Counted from the stretch's first letter, positions 37,138 through 50,800 are shown. The stretch: DNA of 64,000 nucleotides from Acorus gramineus (GCA_030737835.1 CM060851.1:6747635-6811634), one strand, 5' to 3'. The notes: a model not told the origin generated them from the sequence alone. Made by a program: numbers and translations.

Positions 37138-40100
37138 AGAGGCTTCTCAGGTCCTCACAATCGAAGCTCTTCGTCTCCTCCTTTTCCGTCTTGTTCACTC
37201 ACTTAGCCTTGTCGATGGTCCCTCGCTTGTTCGCCTCCCTCTCTCTCCTCTCCATGCTCCCGATTTCGGGTACGCTTCCCCTTCCCCATCTCTCGCTATC
37301 TCTGAATTGTTTGGATTGAGGAATTTGATTGATCTTTGCAGGTTTGGCTTTACTTGGGACATTGGTTTTCGGGAGGTTCTTCAGAAGAGTCGTTGGGGTT
37401 TCGGCTTCTGCACCGGCGTTTGTTTTGTTCAATATCATCTTCGTCTGGGGTGTTTATGTTTCTGTTATTCGTAAAGGTTGTTTGATGTTCTTGTTTTCAA
37501 CCTTAAGACAGGATGAATTAGAAGTGATTTAAATGATGGATCATTATGAAGTGATTATTTCGTATGTCTGTAGATTATCACAGTTTCTGTGTTAATTGTT
37601 GGTTTTTATTGGATAAATTACTTATTTTTTTATAAGAATTTTTTTTTCTATTTGGAAATCTGTTTGAAAAGTGTGATTTTGTATAGGGTAGCTTGGGGGG
37701 GTTTTGACGTAGGATTATGGGTTTGTAGGAATCTAATTTTCCTAAACTCATTTTCAAATAGAAAAAAAAAGCTTAATTAAAAGACATTTTTACAAATAAG
37801 TGCTTAAAAGCTAACTTTTTTATAATCTTTGGAGAAACAATTTCTTGCAAACCCAGTTTTAAACTCAACTTTTGAGGAAAAACTAATTCTTAAACCTACA
37901 TCCAAACGCCTCCTTAATAATACTCGATTCCTATGAAATTCACTTTCTTTGCTTTTCAAAAAACATATTTTTTGTATTAAAAGCTGAAACAAACTTTTAA
38001 ATTAAGCTTGCTTTTCCCGAATTGTTTGGAAACACATTTAGCTTTTCCGATTTATGCAAAAGTAAAAGCCAACACGAATGTGTTTCGAAATGGCCCCTAA
38101 GTTCTTTATGATTGGATGAAATCTTCTGATATGTTAATACATTTTTTGGGCATGCAAGTTCTTGCTGGTGTTGGCATCTTATGTTATTTATCTTGTCTTG
38201 CAGTTATGACATGTACGATGGACGTGATTTTTTATGTGGAGTGTGTTCTTCTTCTGATTGGTTTTGACAGGTTGATATCCATGCTTATATAGAGCTAACT
38301 ATACTTAGATGCTTACCTTTGGCACCTGGTTACTGCTATTGAATTAGCTGTTTAGCTCAGCCAGTTATATTCAGGTTATTTGGAATCTTTATACCATGTA
38401 TCTGCTTTTAGGACAATCTTTCTGATGTCTTGTTCTCAATTAATCAAAATAGGCTAAACAGGTGCAGCTCATGTATACATTCATTCTTTATCTCTGAGCA
38501 TTCCTCTTGCTTCCATCTCCTTTGATGTAATCAGAAGGCATCACCTGCTCTCTACTTGAGTTGTTGTTTGCTGACTGTAAATATACACAAGAAAAATTAA
38601 ATTAGTCATTTTTACACCTTGTACTGCCAATTGATTCATTGGATGAAGTATGTTTTGCGTAGTAAATCAGAGGGGTGCTTCTGAAAATGTTGTGTGTTTC
38701 TCATTTTTGGCAGTGTTCTTTCAAGTGATCCTGGAATGGTTTCATGCACCTCTTCTCATTCAGGAAACATGGATCAATCTGCAGTTTCTGAGGTTGTCAA
38801 AACATTAAGCCTTCCTTCTGATGTGCTGTAAATACAATAGCTTATCTACATGGTGAATGGGACAATTTTTTATTGACTGGCCCAAATCTGAAGTTAATCC
38901 TGTACTACTGCTTTTTTTTAACTATATATTTGTTTATGGTTTATAGTGATTTGGAACTTCTATTTTACTAATGAAAGATTGCACCATCTTTAAGTCAAAT
39001 TGCTTGTGCTGCCACTGCATAGAGAATATGTTATAGCTATCTCCTCTGTGAGCGTGTCAATGATCTCATTAACTCTCTATAGATGTGTTAAATTTGGAAT
39101 TACAGAAATCCCAAATGTTCAATTCCTCCTACATATAGTTTCTAGTCACCAATCACCATGGAATGCTATTCTTTTTCTTTATCTGTTCGCAATATGTGAG
39201 CTTCGTCATATTCTATGACATAGATCCCACCACTCTCTCTCTATCTATCTCAAAGAAAAAACAAGTATTGTTTGTCATGTGTGTCTTTTCATTTAGTGCA
39301 AATTTTATTTTTATTCTGCAACTCAATTCAGTTTTAATGCTATTATGCTTAGTGCTCCTGATTATGGAGCTGAGAAATTTGTTGCTGGCAAGAACATTTT
39401 CCAAGATTGAACACTGGATAACGGTTTTCTTACAATCTACTTTTATAGTCGATTCTCACAATATATAAATCATAGCATAACAGTTCTGTCTTTTTCTTTT
39501 TTAAGCAGAAAGTTCTTTCAATTAAGCGAGTACGGGTTTGCAACAGCTGCAATGCAAATGTTTTAGGATTTGATCATCACTGTCCTGCTTTTGGAAACTG
39601 TATAGGTATGATCCCCCTCTATGTATTGTGATTGGTGACAACCATCAGCTACACTTCTGTGGCTTGAGACAAAACTATAGAATATAAGGATCATGAGTTT
39701 CTCATTCGCAGGTCAGAAGAACCACCTTCTGTTCATTATTCTTCTTATTGGATTTCTAGTTACTGAAGCCACCTACACCATTTGCTCAACTTATTGTGAG
39801 TGATAATTTGGTAAATATTCTGATCATACATCTCGTATTCTTTATCAAGAAATATGAACATCTATTCATAGGTTGAGTTAGGTTACAAAATTTATTTATC
39901 TTGTGATATAGTTGTTCCTAAAATGGGTTTGAAATTGATATTGGCTCAGTCAGAGAACTTGAACTTGGAGCCGTTAAACAAATTGATCAAGGGCATTGTG
40001 TGTATTCATAGCAACTGATGCCATTTAAGGATATGTAATAATATGCCTTATTTGAGGTGTTTCTAGTATAATGCAGTTTTGAATAAAAGATTGCATCGTG

Positions 40101-43100
40101 ATATTATTGTCATTTACAATGGTTGATGATCATATCAACCATGCACATTTATCTATTGGAAAGTATTGTTTTAAATAATCTGGTGCAAAATGTGATATAT
40201 TTTTTTTGAAAGGGTTTGGTGCTTTTTAAAGACAGTTTGTACTATAATCCTTCTTTTTTATTGCAGTTATTCAGAGATCAATGAGTCTGGAGACTGGAAT
40301 GAAGGTATATCCACAGTACAGTTAGCTTTTAAATTTATACCAGTAGCTGAATCCCACTCAATTTGAACATATTTTTTTACTGTCATCTCCACGAAGTGCA
40401 ACATTTTATCACCATGAATTTGAAAAGAATTTTTTGTTGAAGATTTCATATGCAGATGATTCAAGGCTTGATTTAAATCCTAGAATTCAAGTCAAGCTAT
40501 TAAGATGATGGAAGATGTGGGGTTAATTACCTGTGAATTTACCCACCTTCATCATTCTCTTGCAGAACCGGGTAATAGCAGGTTTTGCAAAATATTTGCC
40601 TGGGTGCTTCAAAATGGCTCATGTATTACCCTTTTATCATGTCATACCCATGTCAGATACTTGAATGTAGTTATAAAATACATGTTCATGCAGTTCCATG
40701 TCGTATCCTTTCCCTGCATCCAACCTGTCTTCAGGCATCATGGATTGGCACGTATTTGTGGGGACAATGATCATAGCAAATATGTTGTGGCTGGGAACTG
40801 CAAAAGCAAGCAGGATCCACCTATCTTCCCTCTGATTACAGCCTATTGGTAATAATTCCCATACAAGCTGGAGAGTGGCATTGCATCATCTGGAAAGTGG
40901 ATGATAGGAATACATCTATAGAAGATATGAAATCCTGGATTCTTCAGCTTATAAAATTCATTTTGTTATGCAAATGTAACCTGAGCTTGAGTGAGTCTGC
41001 ACTAGGCATATAGATATGCAATCCTGTATCAAGAATTTAAAAAATCTAAGACAGAGGAAATCGAATTATCTAATTGTGCACTTTAATTGGACTTGACTTG
41101 AAGGACTCAGTAGTCGTGTGCTGACCAATCATATCTGCTTCATTGTCACAACCTCAGCCCTCTTATATTTTGGTTATGCTTTGCTGGAGAAAATTCTTAC
41201 AGACCAGGAATGCCTTTTTGGCTAGATGGTCATGTCTTGTTATTGAAAGCCATTGACAGTTTTTGTTTCATCTAGTATCTGCCATTCTTTAAATAGGTCT
41301 GTCTAGCCAGTTTTAAGCAATCTATGAAGATGAATGACAAGCAGTCTAACAAGACCTTAGCAAGATGGTTGCTTCTTGTAATTGAAGGTCATTAAACAGT
41401 CTTTTTTCAGCTCTTCAGTATATAGCCATTTAAAAGGGTGCATTTAGTAATTTATTAAGCAATTTGGAAGATGAATGGGAAGCAGCTTACTCACGTGATC
41501 AGTTTCCTTTTCTGATGCGCTATCTATTACTTTTGTTCAATTTCATGCTTATACACTTGCATGAGACATTGAGATATGTGGTTCCATTTCCTTCACTTTC
41601 ATGTTATATGTTAAATTAAAATTATCTTTGGGGAAAAGTTTTGAACCCAGATCTTCCTTTTTGATACCGAATAAGGATATTGATTCCTCCTCTGTTATGT
41701 CTATGTACATCTTTTTATACTGTTGATTTAGACCCAGCGGACATATATTTGGTCGATAAAATCAAATCTATCAATTTATTTCTTGTTTGCACCAGTTTCT
41801 ATCTACATGTTTTCATTCCTGTGAATATCTACAATTTCATGAGTGATTTTCACCCTTTTTTAGGGTACTCTCTCTGGCGGCTTGGCTGTGAGTACAATGC
41901 TTTTTTCCCTTCTGCAAGTACTATGGCAGGTATGCTATTCTTACATCTGACTAAGCAGATATTTCTTTTTTGTGTGGATTGCAATATTTGTTTATTTTTT
42001 TAACACCACTGCAATATTCTGGAAAGTTTTAGACATGGATAGCTGAATGGGCTGAAGTGGGAAACATGTATTTTTTTAAAACAAGTAAGAACTTTTTATT
42101 TATAAAAGCCCCTGAACAAAAAGGACACGAGGGAACTCCTTACAAAACGACAAAAAAAAAAGGAAAACATTTAGTCTTTTATAATTTATAATAAGTTGAT
42201 AAGAAAGAACTGAATTGGCAGAGGTCCCATGAAAAATCATTACACTACTGAGAAGTCAATACTTGTATATGATGTTTTCCTTTCTATTCTGTAACAAGTT
42301 AATAAAGGCCATTGCTTGGAGCAATGATAAAGTGCTCAATCTTGCAGGATAAAATAATGAGTTGGGAGTCCTGAGATTGACTACAAATGGGTTGGTTCAA
42401 TAAAGTGAAAAAGCCTTTGTGTCTTTAGGAGACTTGCTTTTATGCATTTCATCGTGTGGATAGGATATTAGGATATAGGATAAACAGGATTGAGTAAGAC
42501 ATTATCAGTTGCCGGTATAAGGTAATTAGAACAATAGTGCCTGCAGGGGCAGCGCAGAGGTGGTGTTTCTGCTATGTTTATGCTAGACATGATTATTATT
42601 ATTTTTTTTGTGGAAATGATTGACCTGAATATTGTCTTGATAAATTCGAATGCAAAATACTACTCCTGTTTAGTATGGTTTAGGATTTAAGTTATACATC
42701 ACCACCTCCTATCTAGCTCTTGGTCTGCTCGAGGGAGGCAATTCAAATCTTCTTCTTTTTTTTTTGCTGGGTACAATTCAAATCATTGTTCCTTTGATAC
42801 TATATTTTCATCTAATTTACTGACATATTGCTATTGATATACAAATTCAATTTCAATTTCAATTTCAATTTGCTATTGCTATTGATATACAAATTCAATT
42901 TCAATTTCAATTTCATCATCTTTTATTATACACATAATGTGATAATAGAATGGAATTATATATTTGTTTGGTCGGCAGGTGATGTTTTTGTTATGGCATA
43001 TTTATTGCATCTGCTTCAACATCAAAACTGATGAGTGGGTATGTTTTATAATCTTATTTTCTACTGGACACTTTCTGGTTGCTGAATGCACATATAACGT

Positions 43101-43342
43101 GACAATATGATTCAGATAAACTGGAAGAAGTATCCAGAGTTTCAAATCATCCATGAACCTCAAATAGGTAAATATATTTGTGTCACTGCTATTCTGAATT
43201 ATTTATAAATCTGTGGCAGAGTATTTAATTCCGTCTGGATACCATATTTCCAGGTGAACATTTTCCCGAGGTGAGATTCTGGAACCCCTATGATAAAGGC
43301 ATAGTGGGGAACATCAAAGAATTCCTGAAACCCGTTGGATGA
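37119..43342 (+). CDS. DHHC-type protein S-acyltransferase (palmitoyltransferase), 11 exons
   Basis: Exons: 37119-37269, 37342-37476, 38204-38270, 38714-38792, 39509-39605, 39712-39795, 40267-40304, 41864-41929, 42979-43038, 43116-43167, 43254-43342. All have GT-AG borders and consistent phases, giving 305 residues. DHHC enzymes transfer palmitate to cysteines of membrane-associated proteins, using the DHHC cysteine as acyl carrier. Visible here are hydrophobic segments before the catalytic part, the conserved SDPG (122-125), D166-H167-H168-C169 followed by PAFGNCIGQKN, and two hydrophobic blocks after it. The C-terminal part contains NIKTDEWINWKKYPEF. The zinc-binding half before DHHC is degenerate: only C155 and C158 remain, with Asn161 where a third Cys is usual. 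An exon missed between 38793 and 39508 could explain part of this. Confidence 0.82.
42307..42450 (+). mobile_element. Possible tRNA-derived SINE in intron 8 of the DHHC gene
   Basis: GCTTGGAGCAATGATAAAG followed by TGCTCAATCTTGCAGG resembles a pol III A-box region of tRNA-derived plant SINEs. The expected B-box (GGTTCGANNCC) is not clear, so this is tentative. Confidence 0.35.
42828..42918 (+). repeat. Two direct copies of a unit with TTTCAA hexamer repeats (intron 8)
   Basis: GCTATTGATATACAAATTCA followed by several TTTCAA hexamers occurs twice, the second starting near 42877. It lies about 60 bases upstream of exon 9. Confidence 0.8.
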
Positions 43343-44640
43343 CTTTGTTCGATAGCAATCACATTGTCATCATTTGAAGCTAGCGAGCTACCAGTCACAA
43401 AAGATTATCTTTATGAGATCATGCAAGTGCGTTATGCCACACAAGTTGCAAGAGGAAAATAAGAAACCAGGTTTGCAGAAGAATGGAGGAGAATAAGCCT
43501 TTTTTCAGGATATAGTGAAATGCTCATACCGTTATAGTGAGATTGGGGGATACATTTTGTGGTTCTTCAGCTGAAGCTCAAAAAGAATAGAAAAAAAAAA
43601 AAAAACAGAGAAATGAAAGGATTGTTGAGAGGTGAATTGTTAAAAGTGTAGGATTTGGGTAATTGTAATTCACCCCCTGTATAAATAGACATTTTTTAAA
43701 ATGTTTCTGTTAAATTTATCAAAAGCCCATGCATGAATATCTATTTGCAAGTAGTAACATGGATAGGAATTGGTATAAGCAATTCGTTTTTCAGTTTGGG
43801 TTTTAATTTCATTGTGGCTTTAAGCTTTTCATTGACTAAAGCAGATTTTATAATATTCACATAAAAGAATTGGCTTTTTTTTAATACTGAGATAGCATGA
43901 ATCAATTCTATTGGGTTTAATTTCCTAGGGCCAGTGAATATAAATTGTATTAGTTTGAGGAAATAAAAAGACTATCAATATTCACTTTATTCATATTTGT
44001 CAAAGAGTATAAATGTTAATTTAAAATCTTTTTTTGATGATAGAAGATAATTAAATATTTTTTTTGTTTGACTGTTATTACTTTTTCATTTTGAGTAAAA
44101 TTTTACCTTTCATGTTTTCCTTATTACAACATAATTATAGTTTTATGGGTAGGATCAGCGTGTATTTTTTTTTTTTACTTATATAATGAAGAGTACTGAT
44201 ACACTCAGTCTGTTTTACTATTTCATACACTATAATAACGTAATATATATTGCGTTATCATAATGTATGAAGTTCTATCATAGTATATGGCACACAAAAA
44301 TTTATCATTTTTATTTAAAAAAGTATATTAATGCATTTCAACATATACTTCATTTAAAGAGTGTACAATTTTAAAAAAATAAACTAGTGTGAACTATAAT
44401 TGGTGCGACAATGGGGTTAGACGTATTATTTTCCATATATGAAGAAGAATATATTTTAACCAACCTAATATAAACACAAACTGATTCAAATCTTCATCCA
44501 TTACGAAAAAACAGACATGTTTTATTTCATGTTCAAACATGTTATTCTCCCCTAGTTTATTTTCTAATTCCAATAGGGGCTTAATCCATAATCTATTCAT
44601 CTAATAAGTGTTGGATTGGTAATGTTTCATGGGTTCGATT
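43343..44640. other. 3' flank of the DHHC gene and spacer
   Basis: The first few hundred bases should include the 3' untranslated region. No gene is seen. A MITE (44190-44370) is listed separately. Confidence 0.5.
44190..44370 (-). mobile_element. Small MITE, member of a family also at 61.6 and 63.4 kb
   Basis: The reverse complement matches 63381-63597 over its length: GTACACTCT near one end, ATTAATATA, CATACACTATGAT-type blocks, GTAAAACAGACTG and GTGTATCAG at the other end. A more diverged member lies at about 61577-61755. No coding capacity. Exact ends and target duplication are unresolved. Confidence 0.6.
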
Positions 44641-44794
44641 AGACCGTTCGGATTCACATCCAACGCTACCTAATCGGCCTGAAACAAAAAATTGCAAAAA
44701 CCACCTTAACTCCTTTTCAAATCACCCCCCACCCCAACCCACGATAAAAAAAAAACTCCCTAAAATTCCCAAATCCACAATCAATGCGAAACCA

Positions 44795-44815
44795 AAAAAA
44801 CCCTAACCCTAACCA
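44795..44815 (+). promoter_or_regulatory. Telo-box in the KIN17 leader or promoter
   Basis: AAACCCTAACCCTAACC lies about 45 bases before the KIN17 start codon. In plants AAACCCTAA boxes near transcription starts are associated with genes active in dividing cells, such as translation and replication genes. That fits a DNA/RNA-metabolism gene; the regulatory effect is inferred. Confidence 0.6.
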
Positions 44816-44857
44816 CAACTCTCCTCCTCCGATTCGACCTTCCACAGTCCCTCCGCA

Positions 44858-46045
44858 ATGGGTGGCAAGAACGACTTCCTAACTCCGAAGGCGATCGCGA
44901 ACCGGATCAAAGCGAAGGGCCTCCAGAAGCTCCGATGGTACTGCCAGATGTGCCAGAAGCAATGCCGGGACGAGAACGGCTTCAAGTGCCACTGCCTCAG
45001 CGAGTCCCACCAACGCCAGATGCAGGTCTTCGGCCAAAACCCGACCCGCATCGTCGATGGCTACACCGAGGAGTTCGAGCGGACCTTCCTCGAGCACATG
45101 CGCCGCTCCCACCGATCCAGTCGCGTCGCCGCCACCGTCGTCTACAACGAGTACATCGCCGACCGCCACCACGTCCACATGAACTCCACCGAGTGGGCCA
45201 CCCTCACCGAGTTCGTCAAGTACCTCGGCCGGACCGGCAAGTGCAAGGTCGACGAGACTCCGAAGGGGTGGTTCATGACCTACATCGACCGCGACTCCGA
45301 GACCCTCTTCAAGGAGCGGCTCAAGAACAAGAGGGTCCGGTCGGATCTCGTCGAGGAGGAGCGGCAGGAGCTCGCTATCAAACGTCAGATCGAACGGGCC
45401 GTGGAAGAGACGGGGTCGGGTTCGGGTTCGACATCTGTGGTGCCTGATTTGCCTCCCCCGTCGGAAAAATTGGATGCTTCGGGGGGAAAGATTGCGTTTG
45501 CGTTGGCGACTTCATCAAAAGCTTTGAATTCAAACGGTTCTGCCCCTTCAAGTTCCGCTTTTGAGGCGGTTGAGAATGAGAAGGAGACGAGGAGTGGTGG
45601 TGGGAAGAAGAGTAGAATTGATGGGTTGAATGCGTTGGAGGAGTTGATGAAAGAGGAGGAGAAGGCGAAGGAGTGGAGCAACCGGAAGGATTATTGGATT
45701 TGTGAGGGGATTGTGGTGAAGGTGATGAGCAAGGCTTTGGCTGACAAGGGGTACTACAAGCAGAAGGGAGTGGTGGTGAAGGTGATTGATAAGTACGTCG
45801 GGGAGGTGCAGATGATAGAGAGCAAGCACGTGCTTCGGATTGACCAGGAGGAGCTTGAGACCGTGATACCGCAGATTGGTGGGTTGGTTAGGATTGTTAA
45901 TGGTGCATATAGGGGTTCGAATGCACGTCTTTTGTCGGTTGATACGGGGAGGTTCTGCGCCAAGGTTCAGATCGAGAAGGGTATATATGATGGGAGGGTT
46001 CTTCCTGCGGTTGATTACGAGGATATCAGCAAGGTAATGCAGTAG
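44858..46045 (+). CDS. KIN17: KIN17-like zinc-finger nucleic-acid-binding protein
   Basis: An intronless frame of 395 residues. KIN17 is a conserved nuclear protein that binds DNA and RNA and is linked to replication, DNA-damage response and RNA processing. The N-terminus has the KIN17 C2H2 finger (C29, C32, H45, H51). A winged-helix region follows at about 55-160 (STEWATLTEFVKYLGRTGKC, GWFMTYIDRD), then a charged helix (LVEEERQELAIKRQIERAVEE). A low-complexity linker spans about 185-265. The C-terminal tandem SH3/KOW-like region (about 280-395) includes WICEGIVVKVMSK and GGLVRIVNGAYRGSNARLL. The first ~520 bases are far richer in G/C than the rest. The start is the first ATG, and family similarity begins at MGGKNDFLTPKAIANRIKAKG. 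Confidence 0.96.
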   Translation: MGGKNDFLTPKAIANRIKAKGLQKLRWYCQMCQKQCRDENGFKCHCLSESHQRQMQVFGQNPTRIVDGYTEEFERTFLEHMRRSHRSSRVAATVVYNEYIADRHHVHMNSTEWATLTEFVKYLGRTGKCKVDETPKGWFMTYIDRDSETLFKERLKNKRVRSDLVEEERQELAIKRQIERAVEETGSGSGSTSVVPDLPPPSEKLDASGGKIAFALATSSKALNSNGSAPSSSAFEAVENEKETRSGGGKKSRIDGLNALEELMKEEEKAKEWSNRKDYWICEGIVVKVMSKALADKGYYKQKGVVVKVIDKYVGEVQMIESKHVLRIDQEELETVIPQIGGLVRIVNGAYRGSNARLLSVDTGRFCAKVQIEKGIYDGRVLPAVDYEDISKVMQ

Positions 46046-49000
46046 GCATGAGGAGATTAGATATGAGATTTTATGTTTGGGGTTGTTCTTATGTGTTCAA
46101 TTGTTGAATATCTGAGCTCCTCTGTCCAAAATTTTAGCTGTTTTTAATACCTGTGAATGTCTCGGATTAGTGCATATAATGATTTTTCCTTTCTAATGTA
46201 CCAAATGTTGTTGTTTTTCATTTCTTTTTGGAACATTGGTTCGGTGATAATGTGAAGACTAAATCATAGTTTATGTCTTGAGTTCTGTGTGTCAAATAAT
46301 GCATGTGCATATAAAAGCATGCATGGTTGTCAAATAAATCCAATTCTGTTATGTTATGATTATTAAGCCTTCTTATGGGAAATTGTGCTAGGACATTATG
46401 CTTGGTGCTTATTTGAGAGCGTTTGCTGATTTTATTTCTTTTTGTTGCACTATATACTTGTTGATCACAAAGGAAACATATTTATACATGCTGATACCTC
46501 TTACTACAAGAAAAATATATTTATGTCGACCCAGGGTCAAATCTTTTTCTTATCCAATTTGAACATTTTCCATTCCGCATATGAATTGATTAAGTATAAC
46601 TTGAGCCATTAAACCTTAGAGACTCTCTTATCAAAGACCAAACTGTTGTCTAGAGATTTTTATTCTTTCCTTTGCTTTAGGCTTTTAGCCATCTTGCTGC
46701 TAGGTGTTACCATGAGGTTGAAAGGTTGCCTAGTACTTCAACACAACCAAAAAAAAGAAAAAAAAAAAAACACTTTTGTCTCCAGTGATGAGGCAACCGG
46801 ATGGCTTGACTGAATGCATTTGAGTCAATTTCATGTTGAGTATAACTTGCTTATGCATCTCAGCAAGTTCTAGTATTCATTTGAGCTAAAAATAGAGTAG
46901 GCAGGATGGCAAGAAGGCCAGATTAAAAGAAAATTTAAAATTTGATGGACATAGGTTTTTGTTTACTGTTATGAAAAATAAGCAAAGAATAGTAGTACTT
47001 TTCTGAAATAATTTCAAAAGATCCAACCAATACAATGAATCCTCCACTTTTCAAAATCACTGAAGCTATGAAGCCCTGACACTTCAATGGACTGGCTGTG
47101 TCCAAACTCTAACATGTATTAGACACCGGACACATACAACATGAGACATGTCCCATATGTGTCCAAAATGTGAGATTTTTTCTGAATTCTGGTCATGCGT
47201 TGGACTTAGGATGGATACAGCATGAACACAAATGCACTTATGCTGCACGGTATTGTAATTTTTCTATAGGAACTATGGTAAGATTTATGCTCAGGCTAAC
47301 ATCAATAGGCCTAGGTTGCAGTCCTGAGAGCGAATTATGCAAAAAATATGTTGTTAGGACTGTATTTAAGGATCTCCCCTCCCAGCACCACCCTGCCATA
47401 TATAGGATTCCTTTGGGTCTTGGCTTATTTTATGTTCATTTGAAGTTAGAAAACTCCAAATTCCAAATTTTAATCTAGTTGATTGTTGACATAGTATTAG
47501 AGTTAATGAGTTGTATCAACTTTTTGTAATATATGGATGCGCTATTCTCAAAAAACAAATCATGGATTCACACTTGTTTTTTCTTTTAATTATAAAAGAA
47601 TATATATGCCATGTCTGTCTTATTTTTCGAGATTTGCTGTGTCACCATGTTCATATCTTGTTGTGTCCATGTCCATGCTCCATGCTCCATGGCACTGAAT
47701 TAATGACCTTTGAGAAAGAAATAGGTACTTTTATTTTGGTAAGTAGAAAATGATTACTTGTCTATAAAAGCCCAATGAACTCCAACATAACCTTTAATGA
47801 ATTGCTTACAGTTAAACACATGTAACATCTTTTACTTAATAGAAATTCTGGGACAGGATTTTATAGAAATATGAACTTGAAACAAACCATTCTTGTCTTC
47901 TTGATTGATAAATCAGTTTAGTCCTGACAGACATGTCAAGTACTAAGTTTTGTCCAGAAATCTAATTGAATTAGCCCAGATTTGAAGCCACAGCTCTGTG
48001 CGTCTTTTCTGTTTCTCTTAAAGCCATAGAAAGAGCTTGTGTCAGAGATTTATGAGGTATGTTCCTCTATTTATGTTATTGATTTAGGGAGTCATGTGCT
48101 TTTCATTTGGTGACTTTGCTTTTATTTTCTTCTTGAAATTGGATTGAAGATGCATCCAGTGTTTCATATGCCTCACCTCTTTAATGTAGATTACTGGGTT
48201 GGGTTGATAGAAGTATAGAACGGTTGAATGTTGACCCAGTATAGAATGGAATATATGATACAAAGATATGTCCTCGTTTGTTTTTTTGGTATCATGGTCT
48301 GTGTGGGTTGGTTAATATTCATGTATGTCTGTTGCAGTATGTACATCTCCAGAGGTCCAGTTTTAATTTCTGTCATCTGCTTCCTGAGGTTCTGTTATCT
48401 ACTTTTGATTGGTTGTAGTTGGTCATGAATGCCGATTTACATTTTTTTCTTATAAATATAGGGCCTAGGTTCTTAAACTTTAGGAATCTTCTGAGTTCAA
48501 TGGGAGGATTGGCTTTTCCTCTGAAATGGAAGATTGTCTCTTTTTCAGAAAGTTATTTGGTGTGTGATCCAACATGTTATCGAAGGGTTCCAAGTCCTGC
48601 AGCTGTTGGTACTCCAGATGATTGCATTTATCATGTGGTGAGAATATATTATGTGGTGAGAATATATTCATTACTGCAGAGGTTGTCAAGTCTTAGTTCT
48701 AGGTCTTCCTGCTGATAGCCATGATCCTTGAAAAGAACACGTTATGAATCGAATGCGTGCGAGTGATGTGCTGCCTTGGAAAGCTTTGGTAAAGTTCCTT
48801 TTGAATTTAGAGCCTAGATCTACCCAAAAAAAAAAGGTCCCTTGAGATGTTGCTTTTGAGAAGGGTATGCTTGAGTAGGCATCTGTCCCCATGTTTATTC
48901 TTTTGTCTTTTGGGGGAAGAATTAGTTCTTCCATATTGCTTTTGAGAGTAATTAAAACAGTTGGGGAAATCCAAGTGAATTTGGATTCTCTGAAATGGAC

Positions 49001-50800
49001 AAGGCATGTTGATTTTGTTACTTCACCTTGACTTTTTAATTTGATTGTCTGATGTTCATATTCCTTGGAAAACCAAGATCGGGAAGTCACATTATTGTGA
49101 AGTGATTTGAGTTTTTCTCATACAGGACAAGTGATTTTCATTGTTTTTCATGTTAATTTTCTCAACCTCTGTTCAGAGTAAGCTGAAATTGAACATACAT
49201 GCAACCTCTGTCATCTCAAATACATCAGTAAATATAGTGTTGTATCCATTTTTCAGAACTTTACACACCATACCAATTTTCTGTGTTCTTTCCATTTGTG
49301 TGCTATACTTGATCATTCTATTTTTTTTTCCCTTTTTTATGTGGTCATTGCCATGAATTCTAATATGTCTCTCTTGATAACTCAAATTAATGTTTGTACT
49401 TAAACATATTAAATAATATATCTCTCTTGATAACTCAAATTAATGTTTTTACTTAAACATATTAAATAGCTGAAAAATATTTGTATCTGCTCCAATTCAA
49501 AAAAGATTCAAACACATGCATTAATCTCATATATGAATGATTTACAATGGGGTATAAACTTAAAATGCTTCATCTTTTGTGCAAGATTTGACAAAACCAA
49601 AGCAAATTGATATTGGTTCATGCACACAGATTTTACACACCAAAACTGCATAAACTTTGTTTTATCCAAATTTATTTATAAGAATATAATTTTAAATTTA
49701 GAAAAAATAACAATTCTACAATAGACATAAAAAATTACATGGTATAACATATAAAAATAACAAAAAATCAATGATCTTAAAAATATTAATATATCAATAT
49801 GACAAATAGCATAGTACTCTTTCAAATACAAATATTATTTTGCATCGGATCCAAGATATTTTGGATATAACAAATAGTTTTTTATTTTGTTTGCCTATTT
49901 ATCCTTGATCTCCCTTATTTTAAGTTATTCCACAGTCCAAAGGGTAACAAATACAAAAATCGGATCCATAAGCTGGGCGGGCGTCTGTCAGCAAATTCAA
50001 TTTCACCCGTGGTCCGTGGGTTGTTCTATTTGAGCCCCTCAAAATTGTAAATATGCCTCTCACAATTTCATAACTTAATCAATAAGTTTCATATATATTA
50101 ACCTTATATTCAAACGATTAATAAACCCCTCACATTAAACCCTAATTCTCACCTTTTGAGACGTCTCACCCACGGACTCTCTCTCATCCATTCAACTCTC
50201 CACGTATCTCTTGCAGCCATGCCCTAACATATCAAACCCTAACACTAAATAACCTCATTTTATTTATTTATCTATTTTATATGAATTTTAATGGGATCCC
50301 TGGACCACGCCAATCACATCACAAAATAATAAAAATCTCCTTCTCCTTCTCCTTGTTTTTTTTTATTGAAAAAGTAAGAATATATATTCAAAAATTTATA
50401 AATAAATAAAATACTTTATATAAAATGATGAACATGCTTATTAAAAAGAATGCCAATTAAATATTTTATCAAAAAATTAAAAAGAATTTACTTAACTAGA
50501 GTGAACTAATTAAAAATATTTAAATGAATATTTAATAATAAAATAAAATTAATTTAAATGAGACTCATTTATAATTTTGAGCGGATGAATAGAACCACCG
50601 TCCACCCACCCACACGCAATCACAGCCGACATCCGCCCGACTCGGCCAAAAAGTCAAATAAACGAACGGCCAGGATCGCACGATCAGAAATCCAATCTCC
50701 CAATCACGTTCCGAAAGACCAGAATCACAGAAAGATCTCCCACTCTGTCGCGTGTCCTCCTCTACGCAACTCGTTCACATCGAACGGTCAAAAAAAGCCC
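46046..50800. other. Gene-free intergenic region
   Basis: The first few hundred bases hold the KIN17 3' end. At about 46502-46520, ACTACAAGAAAAAT resembles a CACTA terminus without a partner. A ~53-bp direct repeat lies at 49366-49468, and ATGTGGTGAGAATATATT is doubled at about 48634-48669. Frames up to 134 codons (48686-49090 minus) match nothing recognisable and have no coding-like composition. The last 300 bases are the HSP70-1 promoter. Confidence 0.55.
49366..49468 (+). repeat. Two direct copies of a ~53-bp AT-rich unit
   Basis: TCTCTCTTGATAACTCAAAT starts at 49368 and again at 49421. The units continue through ACTTAAACATATTAAATA with a single visible mismatch. Confidence 0.85.

Noticed and set aside
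40505..40852. 115-codon frame inside intron 7 of the DHHC gene
   Set aside because: It does not continue the acyltransferase protein; exons 7 and 8 join in phase without it.
44935..45447. 170-codon Arg/Pro-rich frame overlapping KIN17 in another frame
   Set aside because: It is a shadow of the G/C-rich KIN17 coding sequence.
48686..49090. 134-codon minus-strand frame downstream of KIN17
   Set aside because: No domain, no splice partners, AT-rich composition like the spacer around it.
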